Positions 28,001 to 37,063 of a stretch of DNA of 64,000 nucleotides are shown here, one piece after another. How positions within the stretch are numbered: the first letter of the stretch is position 1; each line of letters begins with the position of its first letter. The notes under the pieces were generated by a model that saw only the letters and a list, made by a program, of their open reading frames with translations, was not told the DNA's origin and made no database searches. Origin of the DNA: JBDWFY01 sp965275915 (GTDB lineage Bacteria; Pseudomonadota; Alphaproteobacteria; Rhizobiales; Stappiaceae); assembly GCA_965275915.1 (NCBI GenBank), contig CBDHYI010000004.1, positions 248,001 to 312,000 on the forward strand, written 5' to 3'. The position numbers and the translations under genes are program-made.

Positions 28001-29212
28001 TTCGACCAGCTTTTTCGCCTGCTTGACGGTCGAGGAAAAGCCCTTGGCGTCAAGGCGCGAGTAAATGAACGGCTTGAACAGTTCAAGCGCCATCTTTTTC
28101 GGCAGCCCGCACTGGTGCAGCTTCAGTTCCGGACCCACGGTGATCACCGAACGGCCGGAATAATCGACGCGCTTGCCAAGCAGGTTCTGCCGGAAACGCC
28201 CCTGTTTGCCCTTGAGCATATCGGACAGGGATTTCAGCGGCCGCTTGTTGGCGCCGGTGATGACGCGGCCGCGACGGCCATTGTCAAACAGTGCGTCGAC
28301 GGACTCCTGCAGCATGCGCTTTTCATTCCGGATGATGATATCCGGCGCACGCAGCTCGATCAGCCGCTTCAGACGGTTGTTCCGATTGATCACACGGCGA
28401 TAAAGATCGTTCAGATCCGACGTCGCAAACCGGCCGCCGTCGAGCGGAACCAGCGGACGCAGATCCGGCGGAATCACCGGAATAACCTGGAGAATCATCC
28501 ATTCCGGACGGTTGCCGGACTCAAGAAAGCTCTCGACCACCTTAAGACGCTTAGCCAGCTTCTTGGGTTTGAGTTCGGTTGTCGCTTCGGCGATTTCCTG
28601 CCGCAGCCGCTCGCTTTCCTTCGGCAGGTCAAGCGCAATCAGCATTTCGCGGATCGCTTCGGCACCGATCATCGCGGTGAAGGCATCTTCGCCGTATTCG
28701 TCCTGCGCGGTGATGTAGTCTTCTTCAGACAAAAGCTGGTTCTGCTTGAGCGGAGTCAGGCCCGGTTCCAGAACCACATAGTTCTCGAAATAAAGGACCC
28801 GTTCCAGATCCTTCAGTGTCATATCGAGCAGCAGTCCGATCCGGGACGGAAGCGATTTCAGGAACCAGATATGCGCAACCGGCGCCGCCAGCTCAATGTG
28901 GCCCATCCGTTCACGGCGCACGCGGGACAGTGTGACTTCAACGCCGCACTTCTCGCAGATGACGCCTTTATACTTCATGCGCTTATACTTGCCGCACAAA
29001 CACTCATAGTCCTTGATCGGACCGAAAATCCGTGCGCAGAACAGCCCGTCGCGTTCGGGCTTGAACGTCCGGTAGTTGATCGTTTCAGGCTTTTTGATCT
29101 CACCAAAGGACCAGGAAAGGATCTTTTCCGGGCTGGCAAGCGAGATGCGAATATGATCAAAGGTTTGCGGTGCCGCCTGCTGGTTAAACAGGTTCGTAAC
29201 CTCTTGATTCAT
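25010..29212 (-). CDS. rpoC: DNA-directed RNA polymerase subunit beta'
   Basis: Carries the catalytic Mg2+ site of RNA polymerase. It has 1400 residues: the N-terminal zinc ribbon (CLCGKYKRMKYKGVICEKCG, about 70-90), the active-site loop NADFDGDQ near residue 460, and the second zinc site around CGTTNG...CETKTGVCGTCYG. GGAG precedes the ATG. Gap of 110 bases from rpoB, no terminator seen there. Confidence 0.98.
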   Translation of the reverse strand: MNQEVTNLFNQQAAPQTFDHIRISLASPEKILSWSFGEIKKPETINYRTFKPERDGLFCARIFGPIKDYECLCGKYKRMKYKGVICEKCGVEVTLSRVRRERMGHIELAAPVAHIWFLKSLPSRIGLLLDMTLKDLERVLYFENYVVLEPGLTPLKQNQLLSEEDYITAQDEYGEDAFTAMIGAEAIREMLIALDLPKESERLRQEIAEATTELKPKKLAKRLKVVESFLESGNRPEWMILQVIPVIPPDLRPLVPLDGGRFATSDLNDLYRRVINRNNRLKRLIELRAPDIIIRNEKRMLQESVDALFDNGRRGRVITGANKRPLKSLSDMLKGKQGRFRQNLLGKRVDYSGRSVITVGPELKLHQCGLPKKMALELFKPFIYSRLDAKGFSSTVKQAKKLVEKERPEVWDILDEVIREHPVLLNRAPTLHRLGIQAFEPTLIEGKAIQLHPLVCSAFNADFDGDQMAVHVPLSLEAQLEARTLMMSTNNILHPANGQPIIVPSQDIVLGLYYLSIMAENEPGQGMVFSDMGELHHALENKAITLHSKIRSRFKTVDAEGNEVSEIHDTTPGRMIIGELLPTHFEVPFDVCNRLMTKKDISKMIDTVYRACGQKETVIFCDRIMQLGFGHACRAGISFGKDDMVIPDTKAKLVEETVKLAKEYEQQYNDGLITQGEKYNKVVDAWAKCTDRVADEMMKRIQAVEFDDDNGRQRPMNSVYMMSHSGARGSPAQMKQLAGMRGLMARPDGSIIENPIISNFKEGLSVLEYFNSTHGARKGLADTALKTANSGYLTRRLVDVAQDSIILETDCGTTNGITVQPIVDAGQVIASLGQRVLGRTAAEDVVRPNSGEVIVPAGKMIEEKEVEEIEAAGIQMIKIRSVLTCETKTGVCGTCYGRDLARGTPVNIGEAVGVIAAQSIGEPGTQLTMRTFHIGGTAQVVDQSFIQSNFEGEVKIRNRSVARDSSGNLVAMARNMSMVIVDEDGNERAVHRVTYGSRLHADEGDMVKRGQRIAEWDPYTRPILSEVDGAVDFEDVVDGATVQETADEATGITKRVVIDWRGSARTADLKPAIVVRDKNGKIGKTSRGTEARSQLSPDAVLSVNPGESVKAGDVLARIPLESAKTKDITGGLPRVAELFEARRPKDHAIIAEIDGTIRFGRDYKNKRRIVIEPHDETMEPVEYLIPKSKHFHLQEGDAIEKGEYILDGNPAPHDILAIKGVEALAAYLVNEIQEVYRLQGVGINDKHIEVIVRQMLQKYEISDPGESDYLKDEQVHKIDLDATNERLIEEGKKPAVAAPVLLGITKASLQTRSFFSAASFQETTRVLTEAAVGGKRDMLEGLKENIIVGRLIPAGTGGMMDKIRSVATHRDDLILEERKKRSGAAGADQMLEDMSSSAAE

Positions 29213-29322
29213 TAGAGCTCTCCTTCATTGCGCCGATTCTGAGCGTCGCTGCCTTGAATATGCGACCCGCCCGACCGGGCATGAACTGGGGTCAAAACGT
29301 CTCTTCGCTGAACGCGGCGGAT

Positions 29323-32300
29323 TTATTCCGCCGCATCCTGTGACAGATCCTGAACGCTGGCCGATCCGTCCATGATCTTGGAATCTTTCAACTCGACATT
29401 GAGGCCAAGGGAACGCATTTCCTTGACGAGCACGTTGAAACTCTCCGGAATACCGGCTTCAAACGTGTCATCGCCCCGAACAATCGCCTCATACACTTTG
29501 GTACGGCCGGCCACGTCGTCCGACTTGACGGTCAGCATTTCCTGGAGCGTGTACGCCGCGCCATAGGCCTCAAGCGCCCACACCTCCATTTCACCGAACC
29601 GCTGTCCGCCGAACTGAGCCTTACCGCCAAGCGGCTGCTGCGTAACAAGGCTGTACGGACCGATCGACCGGGCGTGGATTTTATCGTCCACCAGGTGATG
29701 CAGTTTCAGCATGTAGATGTAGCCGACGGTCACCGTGCGGTCGAACGGCTCACCGGTACGACCGTCATAGAGCGTCGATTGGCCGGACCGATCAAGACCG
29801 CCCTTCTCCAGCATATCGCCGACATCGGGCTCCATGGCACCGTCAAAGACCGGCGTTGCTATGGATACACCGTCCTTCAACTGCCTGGACAGACGGACAA
29901 TGCTCTCATCGTCATAGTCCTGAACAGGCTCGCCCTTGAGGTTATCGCCGTAAACGTCAACGATCTTGGTGCGCAGTTCTCCGACCTCGCCGGACTTGCG
30001 GTACTCATCGTACAATTCGCCGATTTTCTTGCCCATGCCGGCGCAGGCCCAGCCCATATGGGTCTCCAGGATCTGACCGACATTCATGCGTGAGGGCACG
30101 CCGAGCGGGTTCAGAACGATGTCGACCTGGGTGCCGTCCTCAAGAAACGGCATGTCCTCAATCGAGTTGATCTTGGACACCACGCCTTTGTTGCCGTGAC
30201 GGCCGGCCATTTTGTCACCGGGCTGAAGCTTGCGCTTCACGGCGACGAAAACCTTGACCATTTTCATCACGCCAGGCATCAGTTCGTCGCCGCGCTGCAG
30301 TTTTTCGACCTTGTCGATGAAGCGCTGCTCAAGCCGCTTGCGGCTTTCGTCATACTGGTTGCGCATGGCTTCCAGTTCGCTCATGAACTTTTCATCGTCA
30401 AAAGCAAACTGCCACCACTGAGAACGCGGGAACTCATTCAGCGTATCGCCCGTAATCTCTTCGTTGGCGCGGAAGCCTTTGGGTCCGGCCGTGCCGGTCC
30501 GACCGACCAGAATTTCCGAAAGACGGCCGTACACGTTCCTGTCAAGGATCGCCTGTTCGTCGTCCCGGTCCTTTGCCAGACGTTCGATCTCTTCCCGTTC
30601 GATCGCCATGGCACGTTCGTCTTTTTCAACACCGTGGCGGTTGAAAACACGCACCTCAACGACCGTTCCGGTGACACCGGGCGGCAGACGCAATGACGTA
30701 TCGCGCACATCGGAGGCTTTCTCGCCGAAAATCGCCCGCAGAAGCTTCTCTTCAGGCGTCATCGGGCTTTCGCCCTTTGGCGTGATCTTACCGACCAGGA
30801 TATCGCCCGGATTGACCTCAGCGCCGATATAGACAATGCCGGCCTCATCAAGGTTCTTCAGAGCCTCTTCGGAGACGTTCGGAATATCACGGGTGATTTC
30901 CTCTGGACCCAGTTTGGTGTCGCGGGCCGCAACCTCAAACTCTTCCAGATGGATCGACGTGAACACGTCATCCCGCACAATCCGCTCGGACAGAAGGATC
31001 GAATCCTCGAAGTTGTAGCCGTTCCAGGGCATGAACGCGACGAGCACGTTCCGGCCCAGAGCCAGATCGCCCAGATCCGTTGACGGTCCATCGGCAATGA
31101 TATCGCTCTTGTTGACGCGATCACCGACCCGGACAAGCGGACGCTGATTGATACAGGTATTCTGGTTCGAACGCTGGAATTTCTGCAGCGTGTAGATATC
31201 GACGCCGGACTTTGCCGGGTTCAACTCTTCCGTTGCGCGCACAACAATACGTGTTGCGTCCACCTGGTCGACCACACCGGTCCTGCGAGCCGCGATGGCG
31301 GCACCGGAATCCCGTGCCACAACGCTTTCCATGCCGGTGCCGACAAACGGAGCCTCGGCCCGAACCAGCGGCACTGCCTGGCGCTGCATGTTGGACCCCA
31401 TCAAAGCACGGTTGGCATCGTCGTTTTCCAGGAACGGAATGAGCGCAGCCGCCACGGACACGACCTGTTTTGGCGAAACGTCCATCAGATCCACCCGCTC
31501 CCGCGGGACCATGGTGTTTTCACCCGAATGGCGGCAAACGACCATTTCCTCCTCAAAAGAGCCGTCCTTTGCGATCTTCACATTGGACTGTGCAACGTTA
31601 TATTTCGCTTCTTCCATCGCCGAAAGGTAAACGACCTCGTCAGACACCTTGCCGTCGACAATCTTGCGGTAAGGGCTTTCGATGAAGCCGTATTTGTTCA
31701 CCCGGGCGAATGTCGCCAGCGAGTTGATCAGACCGATATTCGGCCCTTCAGGCGTTTCGATCGGGCAAATCCGGCCGTAGTGCGTCGTATGAACGTCACG
31801 GACCTCAAAGCCTGCCCGCTCACGGGTCAGGCCGCCCGGGCCAAGAGCCGAAAGGCGCCGTTTGTGCGTGACTTCCGACAGCGGGTTCGTCTGGTCCATG
31901 AACTGGGAAAGCTGTGAGGATCCGAAGAATTCGCGTACGGCGGCTGCGGCCGGTTTGGCATTGATGAGATCCTGCGGCATGACCGTATCGATCTCGACGG
32001 AACTCATGCGTTCCTTGATTGCCCGCTCCATGCGCAGCAACCCGATGCGATACTGATTCTCCATCAGTTCACCGACCGAACGGACCCGGCGGTTGCCCAG
32101 ATTGTCGATATCGTCGATATCACCCTTGCCGTCCCGCAGACCCACAAGCGTGCGGATAACCTCAATGATGTCCTCTTTTCTAAGGACACGAACGGTGTCA
32201 TCGCACTCAAGATCGAGGCGCATGTTCATCTTGACGCGGCCAACCGCGGACAGATCATAGCGTTCCGGATCGAAAAACAGCGACTGGAACATGGCTTCGG

Positions 32301-33468
32301 CAGTGTCGATGGTGGGCGGTTCGCCCGGACGCATCACGCGGTAGATATCGAACAGCGCTTCTTCCCGGCCGTCATTCTTGTCGGCCGCAAGCGTTGTGCG
32401 GATATAGGCGCCGACATTGATATAGTCGATATCCAGCACGCTCAGTTCGTCATATCCAAGTTCGGTGATGCTCTCCAGAAGCTTTTCAGTCAGTTCGTCA
32501 CCGGCTTCGGCAATCACCTCACCGGTTTCAAGATTGACGACATCTTCAGACAGAAAATGACCGTAGAGAGACTCCTGGCTGACAAGAAGTTCGGTGACGC
32601 CTTTCTCTTTCAACTGGCGCGCCGTACGGGCGGTGAACTTTTTGCCCGCCTCAACAACGACATCGCCGGAGTCCGCATCGACCATGTCCTCAACGACTTT
32701 GGTCCCCTTCAACCGGTCGGCATCAAACGCAACCCGCCAGCCCTTGTCGCTCTTCTTGTAATTGACCGTGTCGTAGAAGGTCGCAAGAATCTCTTCCGCA
32801 TCAAGACCAAGCGCCTTCAGCAGAGACGTGACCGGAATCTTCCGCCGCCTGTCGATCCTGGCATGCACGATATCCTTGGCGTCAAATTCAATATCGAGCC
32901 ACGAGCCGCGATAGGGAATGACGCGGGCGGCAAACAGAAGCTTGCCGCTGGAATGGGTTTTGCCCTTGTCATGGTCAAAGAACACACCGGGAGAGCGGTG
33001 CATCTGGGACACAATGACCCGTTCGGTCCCATTGATCACAAAGGTTCCGTTTTCGGTCATGAACGGCATATCGCCCATATAGACGTCTTGTTCCTTGATG
33101 TCCTTGACCGACTTTGCACCGGTTTCCTCATCAACATCAAAGACGATCAGGCGGAGTGTCACCTTCAGCGGGGCCGCAAAGGTGATATCCCGCTGCCGGC
33201 ACTCATCAACATCGTATTTCGGTGCTTCAAATTCGTAATCGACGAATTCAAGCATGGCTGTGCCGGCAAAATCGGAAATCGGAAACACGGACTTGAAGAC
33301 TGCTTCGAGTCCTTCATCGTTCCGGGTTCCGTCTTCCAGCCGGTCGACCTGAAGAAACTGATCATAGGATGCTTTCTGCACCTCGATCAGGTTCGGCATA
33401 TCGGCAACTTCACGAATCGAGCCAAAAACTTTACGGACTCGTTTGCGACCGTTGAACGTCTGCGCCAT
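29323..33468 (-). CDS. rpoB: DNA-directed RNA polymerase subunit beta
   Basis: Forms the catalytic core with beta'. It has 1381 residues. The rifampicin pocket near residues 508-530 reads SSQLSQFMDQTNPLSEVTHK and RLSALGPGGL, with the Asp, His and Ser positions that mutate to resistance all in the wild-type state. The motifs MAGRHGNKGVVSKI and LGGKAQFGGQRFGEMEVWAL are in the C-terminal half. It lies 193 bases after rplL, with several hairpins in the gap. Confidence 0.98.
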   Translation of the reverse strand: MAQTFNGRKRVRKVFGSIREVADMPNLIEVQKASYDQFLQVDRLEDGTRNDEGLEAVFKSVFPISDFAGTAMLEFVDYEFEAPKYDVDECRQRDITFAAPLKVTLRLIVFDVDEETGAKSVKDIKEQDVYMGDMPFMTENGTFVINGTERVIVSQMHRSPGVFFDHDKGKTHSSGKLLFAARVIPYRGSWLDIEFDAKDIVHARIDRRRKIPVTSLLKALGLDAEEILATFYDTVNYKKSDKGWRVAFDADRLKGTKVVEDMVDADSGDVVVEAGKKFTARTARQLKEKGVTELLVSQESLYGHFLSEDVVNLETGEVIAEAGDELTEKLLESITELGYDELSVLDIDYINVGAYIRTTLAADKNDGREEALFDIYRVMRPGEPPTIDTAEAMFQSLFFDPERYDLSAVGRVKMNMRLDLECDDTVRVLRKEDIIEVIRTLVGLRDGKGDIDDIDNLGNRRVRSVGELMENQYRIGLLRMERAIKERMSSVEIDTVMPQDLINAKPAAAAVREFFGSSQLSQFMDQTNPLSEVTHKRRLSALGPGGLTRERAGFEVRDVHTTHYGRICPIETPEGPNIGLINSLATFARVNKYGFIESPYRKIVDGKVSDEVVYLSAMEEAKYNVAQSNVKIAKDGSFEEEMVVCRHSGENTMVPRERVDLMDVSPKQVVSVAAALIPFLENDDANRALMGSNMQRQAVPLVRAEAPFVGTGMESVVARDSGAAIAARRTGVVDQVDATRIVVRATEELNPAKSGVDIYTLQKFQRSNQNTCINQRPLVRVGDRVNKSDIIADGPSTDLGDLALGRNVLVAFMPWNGYNFEDSILLSERIVRDDVFTSIHLEEFEVAARDTKLGPEEITRDIPNVSEEALKNLDEAGIVYIGAEVNPGDILVGKITPKGESPMTPEEKLLRAIFGEKASDVRDTSLRLPPGVTGTVVEVRVFNRHGVEKDERAMAIEREEIERLAKDRDDEQAILDRNVYGRLSEILVGRTGTAGPKGFRANEEITGDTLNEFPRSQWWQFAFDDEKFMSELEAMRNQYDESRKRLEQRFIDKVEKLQRGDELMPGVMKMVKVFVAVKRKLQPGDKMAGRHGNKGVVSKINSIEDMPFLEDGTQVDIVLNPLGVPSRMNVGQILETHMGWACAGMGKKIGELYDEYRKSGEVGELRTKIVDVYGDNLKGEPVQDYDDESIVRLSRQLKDGVSIATPVFDGAMEPDVGDMLEKGGLDRSGQSTLYDGRTGEPFDRTVTVGYIYMLKLHHLVDDKIHARSIGPYSLVTQQPLGGKAQFGGQRFGEMEVWALEAYGAAYTLQEMLTVKSDDVAGRTKVYEAIVRGDDTFEAGIPESFNVLVKEMRSLGLNVELKDSKIMDGSASVQDLSQDAAE

Positions 33469-33563
33469 TATCGCTCCTCGTATCGCTCGGTAGACGGCTT
33501 TCCAGTGTACCGTCGGACCTTGCGGTCAATTCCTGTGCCCTGTCTGTGGCACTATGGAAAACC

Positions 33564-33636
33564 GTCCCCACCGGGACAGACGCCCCGGCCTGGAAAAACC
33601 CGCCGGGGCACAACAGACGGCCCCGCAAAATGCGGG
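33564..33636 (-). promoter_or_regulatory. String of three hairpins between rplL and rpoB
   Basis: In - strand order: CCCGC/GCGGG stem (33622-33636), GCCCCGGC/GCCGGGGC stem (33582-33609, 12-base loop) and GTCCC/GGGAC stem (33564-33577) followed by GGTTTTCC. In E. coli the same gap holds an attenuator and an RNase III site that lower rpoBC relative to rplJL. The same role is inferred here. Confidence 0.55.
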
Positions 33637-33661
33637 ACCGTAAACATATGCGGTGACCGCC

Positions 33662-34042
33662 TTACTTCAGTTCGGCAGTTGCACCGGCTTCTTCGAGCTT
33701 CTTCTTCAGCTCTTCTGCTTCTTCCTTCGCAACACCTTCCTTGACAGCTTTCGGAGCGCTTTCGACGAGCTCCTTGGCTTCTTTCAGGCCAAGACCGGTG
33801 ATTGCACGGACTTCTTTGATAACGTTGATTTTCTTGTCGCCGACAGCGGACAGCACAACGTCAAATTCAGTTTTCTCTTCAGCCGCTGCGGCACCGTCGC
33901 CACCGCCGCCCGGTGCTGCTGCGACCGCGACAGGAGCTGCGGCGGAAACACCCCATGCGTCTTCAAGCTTTTTGGACAGCTCTGCAGCTTCCATCACAGT
34001 GAGGGAAGAGAGTTCTTCGACGAGTTTTTCAAGATCAGCCAT
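33662..34042 (-). CDS. rplL: 50S ribosomal protein L7/L12
   Basis: The multicopy stalk protein that recruits translation GTPases. It has 126 residues: N-terminal dimerisation helices (LVEELSSLTVMEAAELSKKLE), an Ala/Gly-rich hinge about 35-55, and the C-terminal domain with KINVIKEVRAITGLGLKEAK. It follows rplJ after 57 bases. Confidence 0.98.
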   Translation of the reverse strand: MADLEKLVEELSSLTVMEAAELSKKLEDAWGVSAAAPVAVAAAPGGGGDGAAAAEEKTEFDVVLSAVGDKKINVIKEVRAITGLGLKEAKELVESAPKAVKEGVAKEEAEELKKKLEEAGATAELK

Positions 34043-34099
34043 TTTTTTAAACCTTGGTTTGAACCGTTACGTTTATTTCTGTTCAAGTCGCGTATCGGA

Positions 34100-34618
34100 T
34101 TACGCGGCTTCGTCCTTCTTGGCATAGGCACCAAACACCCGGGCCAGTTGGGCGGCCGGAGCGGATGTGACCTGGGCGATGCGCGATGCAGGTGTCTGGA
34201 TCATGCCGACCAGTTTGCCGCGCAGTTCATCCAGAGACGGCATCGAGGCCAGAGCCTTGACACCATCGGCATCGAGATTGGTGGAACCCAGCGCACCGCC
34301 GAGAATGACCAGTTTGTCGTTCTCCTTGGCGAAACTGCTGGCGACCTTGGGTGCCGCAACCGGATCGTCTGAATAGGCGATGACGGTCGGGCCCTTGAAC
34401 AGGTCGCTGATATGCTCAAGTTCCGTGCCATGAAGGGCAAGCTTTGCAAGCCGGTTTTTTGCGACTTTTACGGACCCGCCCGCTTCGGACATTCGGGCAC
34501 GCAGTGCCGTCATTTCCGCTACAGACAAACCCGCATAGTGGGCCACAACAACAACGCTCGTGTTGGTGAACACGCCGTTGAGCGCTGTGACGAGCTCTTC
34601 TTTCTGCGCTCTTTCCAC
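34100..34618 (-). CDS. rplJ: 50S ribosomal protein L10
   Basis: L10 anchors the L7/L12 stalk and represses its own operon in many bacteria. The frame extends to 34654, but a GTG at 34618 preceded by GGAGAAGG gives the usual start (ERAQKEELVTALN) and 172 residues. A perfect 10-bp hairpin lies just upstream of that ribosome site. The C-terminal helix (AQLARVFGAYAKKDEAA) is the L7/L12 docking region. Confidence 0.96.
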   Translation of the reverse strand: MERAQKEELVTALNGVFTNTSVVVVAHYAGLSVAEMTALRARMSEAGGSVKVAKNRLAKLALHGTELEHISDLFKGPTVIAYSDDPVAAPKVASSFAKENDKLVILGGALGSTNLDADGVKALASMPSLDELRGKLVGMIQTPASRIAQVTSAPAAQLARVFGAYAKKDEAA

Positions 34619-34959
34619 TTGCCTTCTCCATTGGATGAATGGAATGTCCTCCATTCATCAGTTGCCTTTGCCGCTTGATCAAAAACAGCAGCGGGTCCTT
34701 CAAGGATCCGCCACCCGTCTCAAACGACGCTCAGGATCCCTGTCCCCTTACGCAACGCGCCAGCGCGGCAAGGCAAACGGTTCAAACCAAAATCCGGGCA
34801 ATGACACCCGTTTTTCGGCTCTCCCCCGTCTCATGCAGGCCCAAACGACTTAGATCGGCGATGCCGACACCTGCAATCTCGGACAGGCAGGACCATTCTC
34901 CTCAGACAATGGTCCCAATCCACCCGGATTTCTCCGGACGGAAACGCTTCATCCGCTCT
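34619..34959 (-). ncRNA. rplJL leader (L10-type leader) with attenuator
   Basis: The 341-base gap between rplA and rplJ has no gene but much structure. In - strand order: GGACCATT/AATGGTCC stem (34890-34915); an imperfect GCGG-TCCTT hairpin at 34691-34711 followed by GCTGTTTTTG, which looks like an attenuator; and a perfect 10-bp stem at 34635-34660 ending a few bases before the rplJ ribosome site. L10 leaders bind L10(L12)4 and control this operon in many bacteria; that role is inferred by position and structure. Confidence 0.6.
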
Positions 34960-35649
34960 TTAGAGAGTGGACAGATCAACACGAACGCCCGGTCCCATGG
35001 TTGAGGACACAGCCATCCGCTGCATATAGGTTCCCTTTGCACCGGAAGGCTTGGCCTTGCTCACGGCATCGGTGAACGCTTTGATGTTTTCCGACAGAGC
35101 CTTCTCGTCAAAAGAAGCCTTGCCGACACCGGCATGAACAATGCCGGCTTTTTCGACTTTGAATTCAACCGCACCGCTTTTGGCGTCGGACACGGCGGTC
35201 TTGACGTCCGGCGTTACCGTCCCGACTTTCGGGTTCGGCATGAGGCCACGCGGACCAAGCACCTTACCCAGACGGCCCACAAGCGGCATCATGTCCGGTG
35301 TTGCGATACAACGATCAAAATTGATCTTGCCGGACTGTACTTCCGCCACCAGTTCTTCCGCGCCGACGATATCGGCACCCGCGGCCTTGGCGTCTTCCGC
35401 TTTGTCGCCACGAGCGAAGACGGCAATGCGGATGCTCTTGCCGGTCCCGTTAGGCAGCTGGCAGACACCGCGAACCATCTGATCCGCATGGCGCGGGTCA
35501 ACACCCAGATTCAGCGCCACTTCGATTGTTTCGTCGAACTTGGCGCTGGCGCGTTCCTTCACCAGCTTGACGGCCTCTTCCAGTGAAACCATGGCGGTCC
35601 GATCAATACCCTCACGGGCGGCGCGAATACGCTTTCCTGCTCCAGCCAT
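34960..35649 (-). CDS. rplA: 50S ribosomal protein L1
   Basis: L1 forms the mobile stalk at the E site and in E. coli represses rplKA. It has 229 residues, with the signature KVGTVTPDVKTAVSDAKSGAVEF and the family segment GRLGKVLGPRGLMPNPK. GGGGTAAG lies upstream of the ATG. Five bases after rplK. Confidence 0.97.
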   Translation of the reverse strand: MAGAGKRIRAAREGIDRTAMVSLEEAVKLVKERASAKFDETIEVALNLGVDPRHADQMVRGVCQLPNGTGKSIRIAVFARGDKAEDAKAAGADIVGAEELVAEVQSGKINFDRCIATPDMMPLVGRLGKVLGPRGLMPNPKVGTVTPDVKTAVSDAKSGAVEFKVEKAGIVHAGVGKASFDEKALSENIKAFTDAVSKAKPSGAKGTYMQRMAVSSTMGPGVRVDLSTL

Positions 35650-35654
35650 TGATC

Positions 35655-36083
35655 TTACCCCTTCACTTCAAGGCCCATCGACCGGGCGGAGCCCTCGACC
35701 ATCAGCATGGCCGCGTCGATATCGTTGGCGTTCAGATCTTTCATTTTCGCTTCGGCGATTTCGCGCACCTGATCGCGGGACACCGAACCGGCCACGTCAA
35801 ACCCCGGCTTTTGAGACCCTTTTTGCAGCTTCGCAGCTTTTTTCAGGAAAAAGCTCACCGGCGGCGTTTTGATCTCGAACGTGAAAGACCGGTCGGAGTA
35901 AAACGTAATAATTGTCGGGCAAGGCGCGCCTTTTTCCATGTCCTGGGTCTGGGCGTTAAATGCCTTGCAGAATTCCATGATGTTCAGGCCACGCTGACCC
36001 AGCGCCGGCCCGATCGGGGGCGACGGGGTCGCGGCAGCAGCCGGAACTTGCAGCTTCAAGAAGCCTTCAATTTTCTTCGCCAT
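35655..36083 (-). CDS. rplK: 50S ribosomal protein L11
   Basis: L11 binds the GTPase-associated centre and is needed for RelA activation. It has 142 residues with the Pro-rich N-terminal domain (VPAAAATPSPPIGPALGQRG, target of thiostrepton-type drugs) and the C-terminal RNA-binding domain around DLNANDIDAAMLMVEGSARSMG. It begins about 110 bases after nusG and is followed by rplA. Confidence 0.97.
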   Translation of the reverse strand: MAKKIEGFLKLQVPAAAATPSPPIGPALGQRGLNIMEFCKAFNAQTQDMEKGAPCPTIITFYSDRSFTFEIKTPPVSFFLKKAAKLQKGSQKPGFDVAGSVSRDQVREIAEAKMKDLNANDIDAAMLMVEGSARSMGLEVKG

Positions 36084-36192
36084 ATGGCTCTCCAGTATTA
36101 TGGTGCCGGCCGACCGGCATCCTGAGAGTGGGTGGTATGGTGCTCCGCCTTGGCGATTGTGCGGTTAGTCTTCCACCCGGTTCAGACAGGTC

Positions 36193-36723
36193 CTACAGTT
36201 TTTCAACCTGCCCATATTCAAGCTCGACCGGGGTGGCCCGGCCGAAAATCGACACGGCCACTTTGAGCCGCGCCCGCTCATCGTCGACTTCCTCGACGAG
36301 ACCGTTAAAGGAAGCGAACGGACCGTCCGATACACGGACCTGCTCGCCAATTTCAAAGGAAACGGACGGCTTGGGCCGTTCAACGCCTTCCTGAACCTGG
36401 TTGATAATACGCTGCGCCTCCGCCTCGGAGATCGGAATCGGTTTCTGGTCGGCACCCAGAAATCCTGTTACCTTCGGCGTGTCCTTGATCAGGTGAAACG
36501 CATCGTTGGTCATATCCATTTTCACAAGCACGTAGCCGGGAAAAAACTTCCGCTCCGCGTCGACTTTGCGCCCGCGCCGGACTTCAACCACCTTTTCGGT
36601 CGGGACGAGTATCTCTTCGAAAAGATGCTCAAGCCCCTTCTGGGCGGCCTTTTCCTTGATCGATTCCGCGACCTTTTTTTCGAAATTCGAATAGGCGTGG
36701 ACAATATACCAGCGCTTAGCCAT
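36193..36723 (-). CDS. nusG: Transcription termination/antitermination protein NusG
   Basis: NusG binds RNA polymerase through its N-terminal domain and S10 or Rho through its C-terminal KOW domain. I chose the ATG at 36723 (MAKRWYIVHAYSNFEKK, 176 residues); the frame itself opens at a TTG at 36738. The NGN domain includes FFPGYVLVKMDM and the KOW region GEQVRVSDGPFASFNGLVEEVD. It lies after secE. Confidence 0.96.
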   Translation of the reverse strand: MAKRWYIVHAYSNFEKKVAESIKEKAAQKGLEHLFEEILVPTEKVVEVRRGRKVDAERKFFPGYVLVKMDMTNDAFHLIKDTPKVTGFLGADQKPIPISEAEAQRIINQVQEGVERPKPSVSFEIGEQVRVSDGPFASFNGLVEEVDDERARLKVAVSIFGRATPVELEYGQVEKL

Positions 36724-36756
36724 TAGCTTCAGTTCCAATTCCCAATTTCGCCAAAC

Positions 36757-36954
36757 TCAGCTGCCATATCCGAGCAATAGTCTAATTCCCCAGCTCATCA
36801 GCTGATCAGCGGCCAAGAAAAAGATCGAAGCCAAAAAGACCATTATAAAAACCATCACCGTCGTGACTGCTGTTTCCTTGCGCGTAGGCCAAGTGACCTT
36901 CGCCACCTCCGACCGGACTTGCTGGAGGAACGTAAACGGATTCGTTTTTGCCAT
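36757..36954 (-). CDS. secE: Protein translocase subunit SecE
   Basis: SecE clamps SecY in the inner membrane. The short single-helix form has 65 residues: VRSEVAKVTWPTRKET amphipathic segment, then one membrane helix about 28-50. The ATG at 36954 is preceded by GCAGG; the longer frame to 36999 would add a basic leader not seen in the family. It lies between tRNA-Trp and nusG. Confidence 0.95.
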   Translation of the reverse strand: MAKTNPFTFLQQVRSEVAKVTWPTRKETAVTTVMVFIMVFLASIFFLAADQLMSWGIRLLLGYGS

Positions 36955-37063
36955 TCGATTGGGCCTGCTCACGACGCATGGGCGCGCAGCATCCACCACG
37001 CGCCTTTTTAACGAGAATGTCTCTACTTAAGCCCTACGGGCCGATTCCACAAGAGCAAAATGG

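Noticed and set aside
26414..29215. Long + strand open frame of 933 codons
   Set aside because: It lies wholly within rpoC in antisense, has no ribosome site or recognisable protein features, and is explained by codon bias of rpoC.
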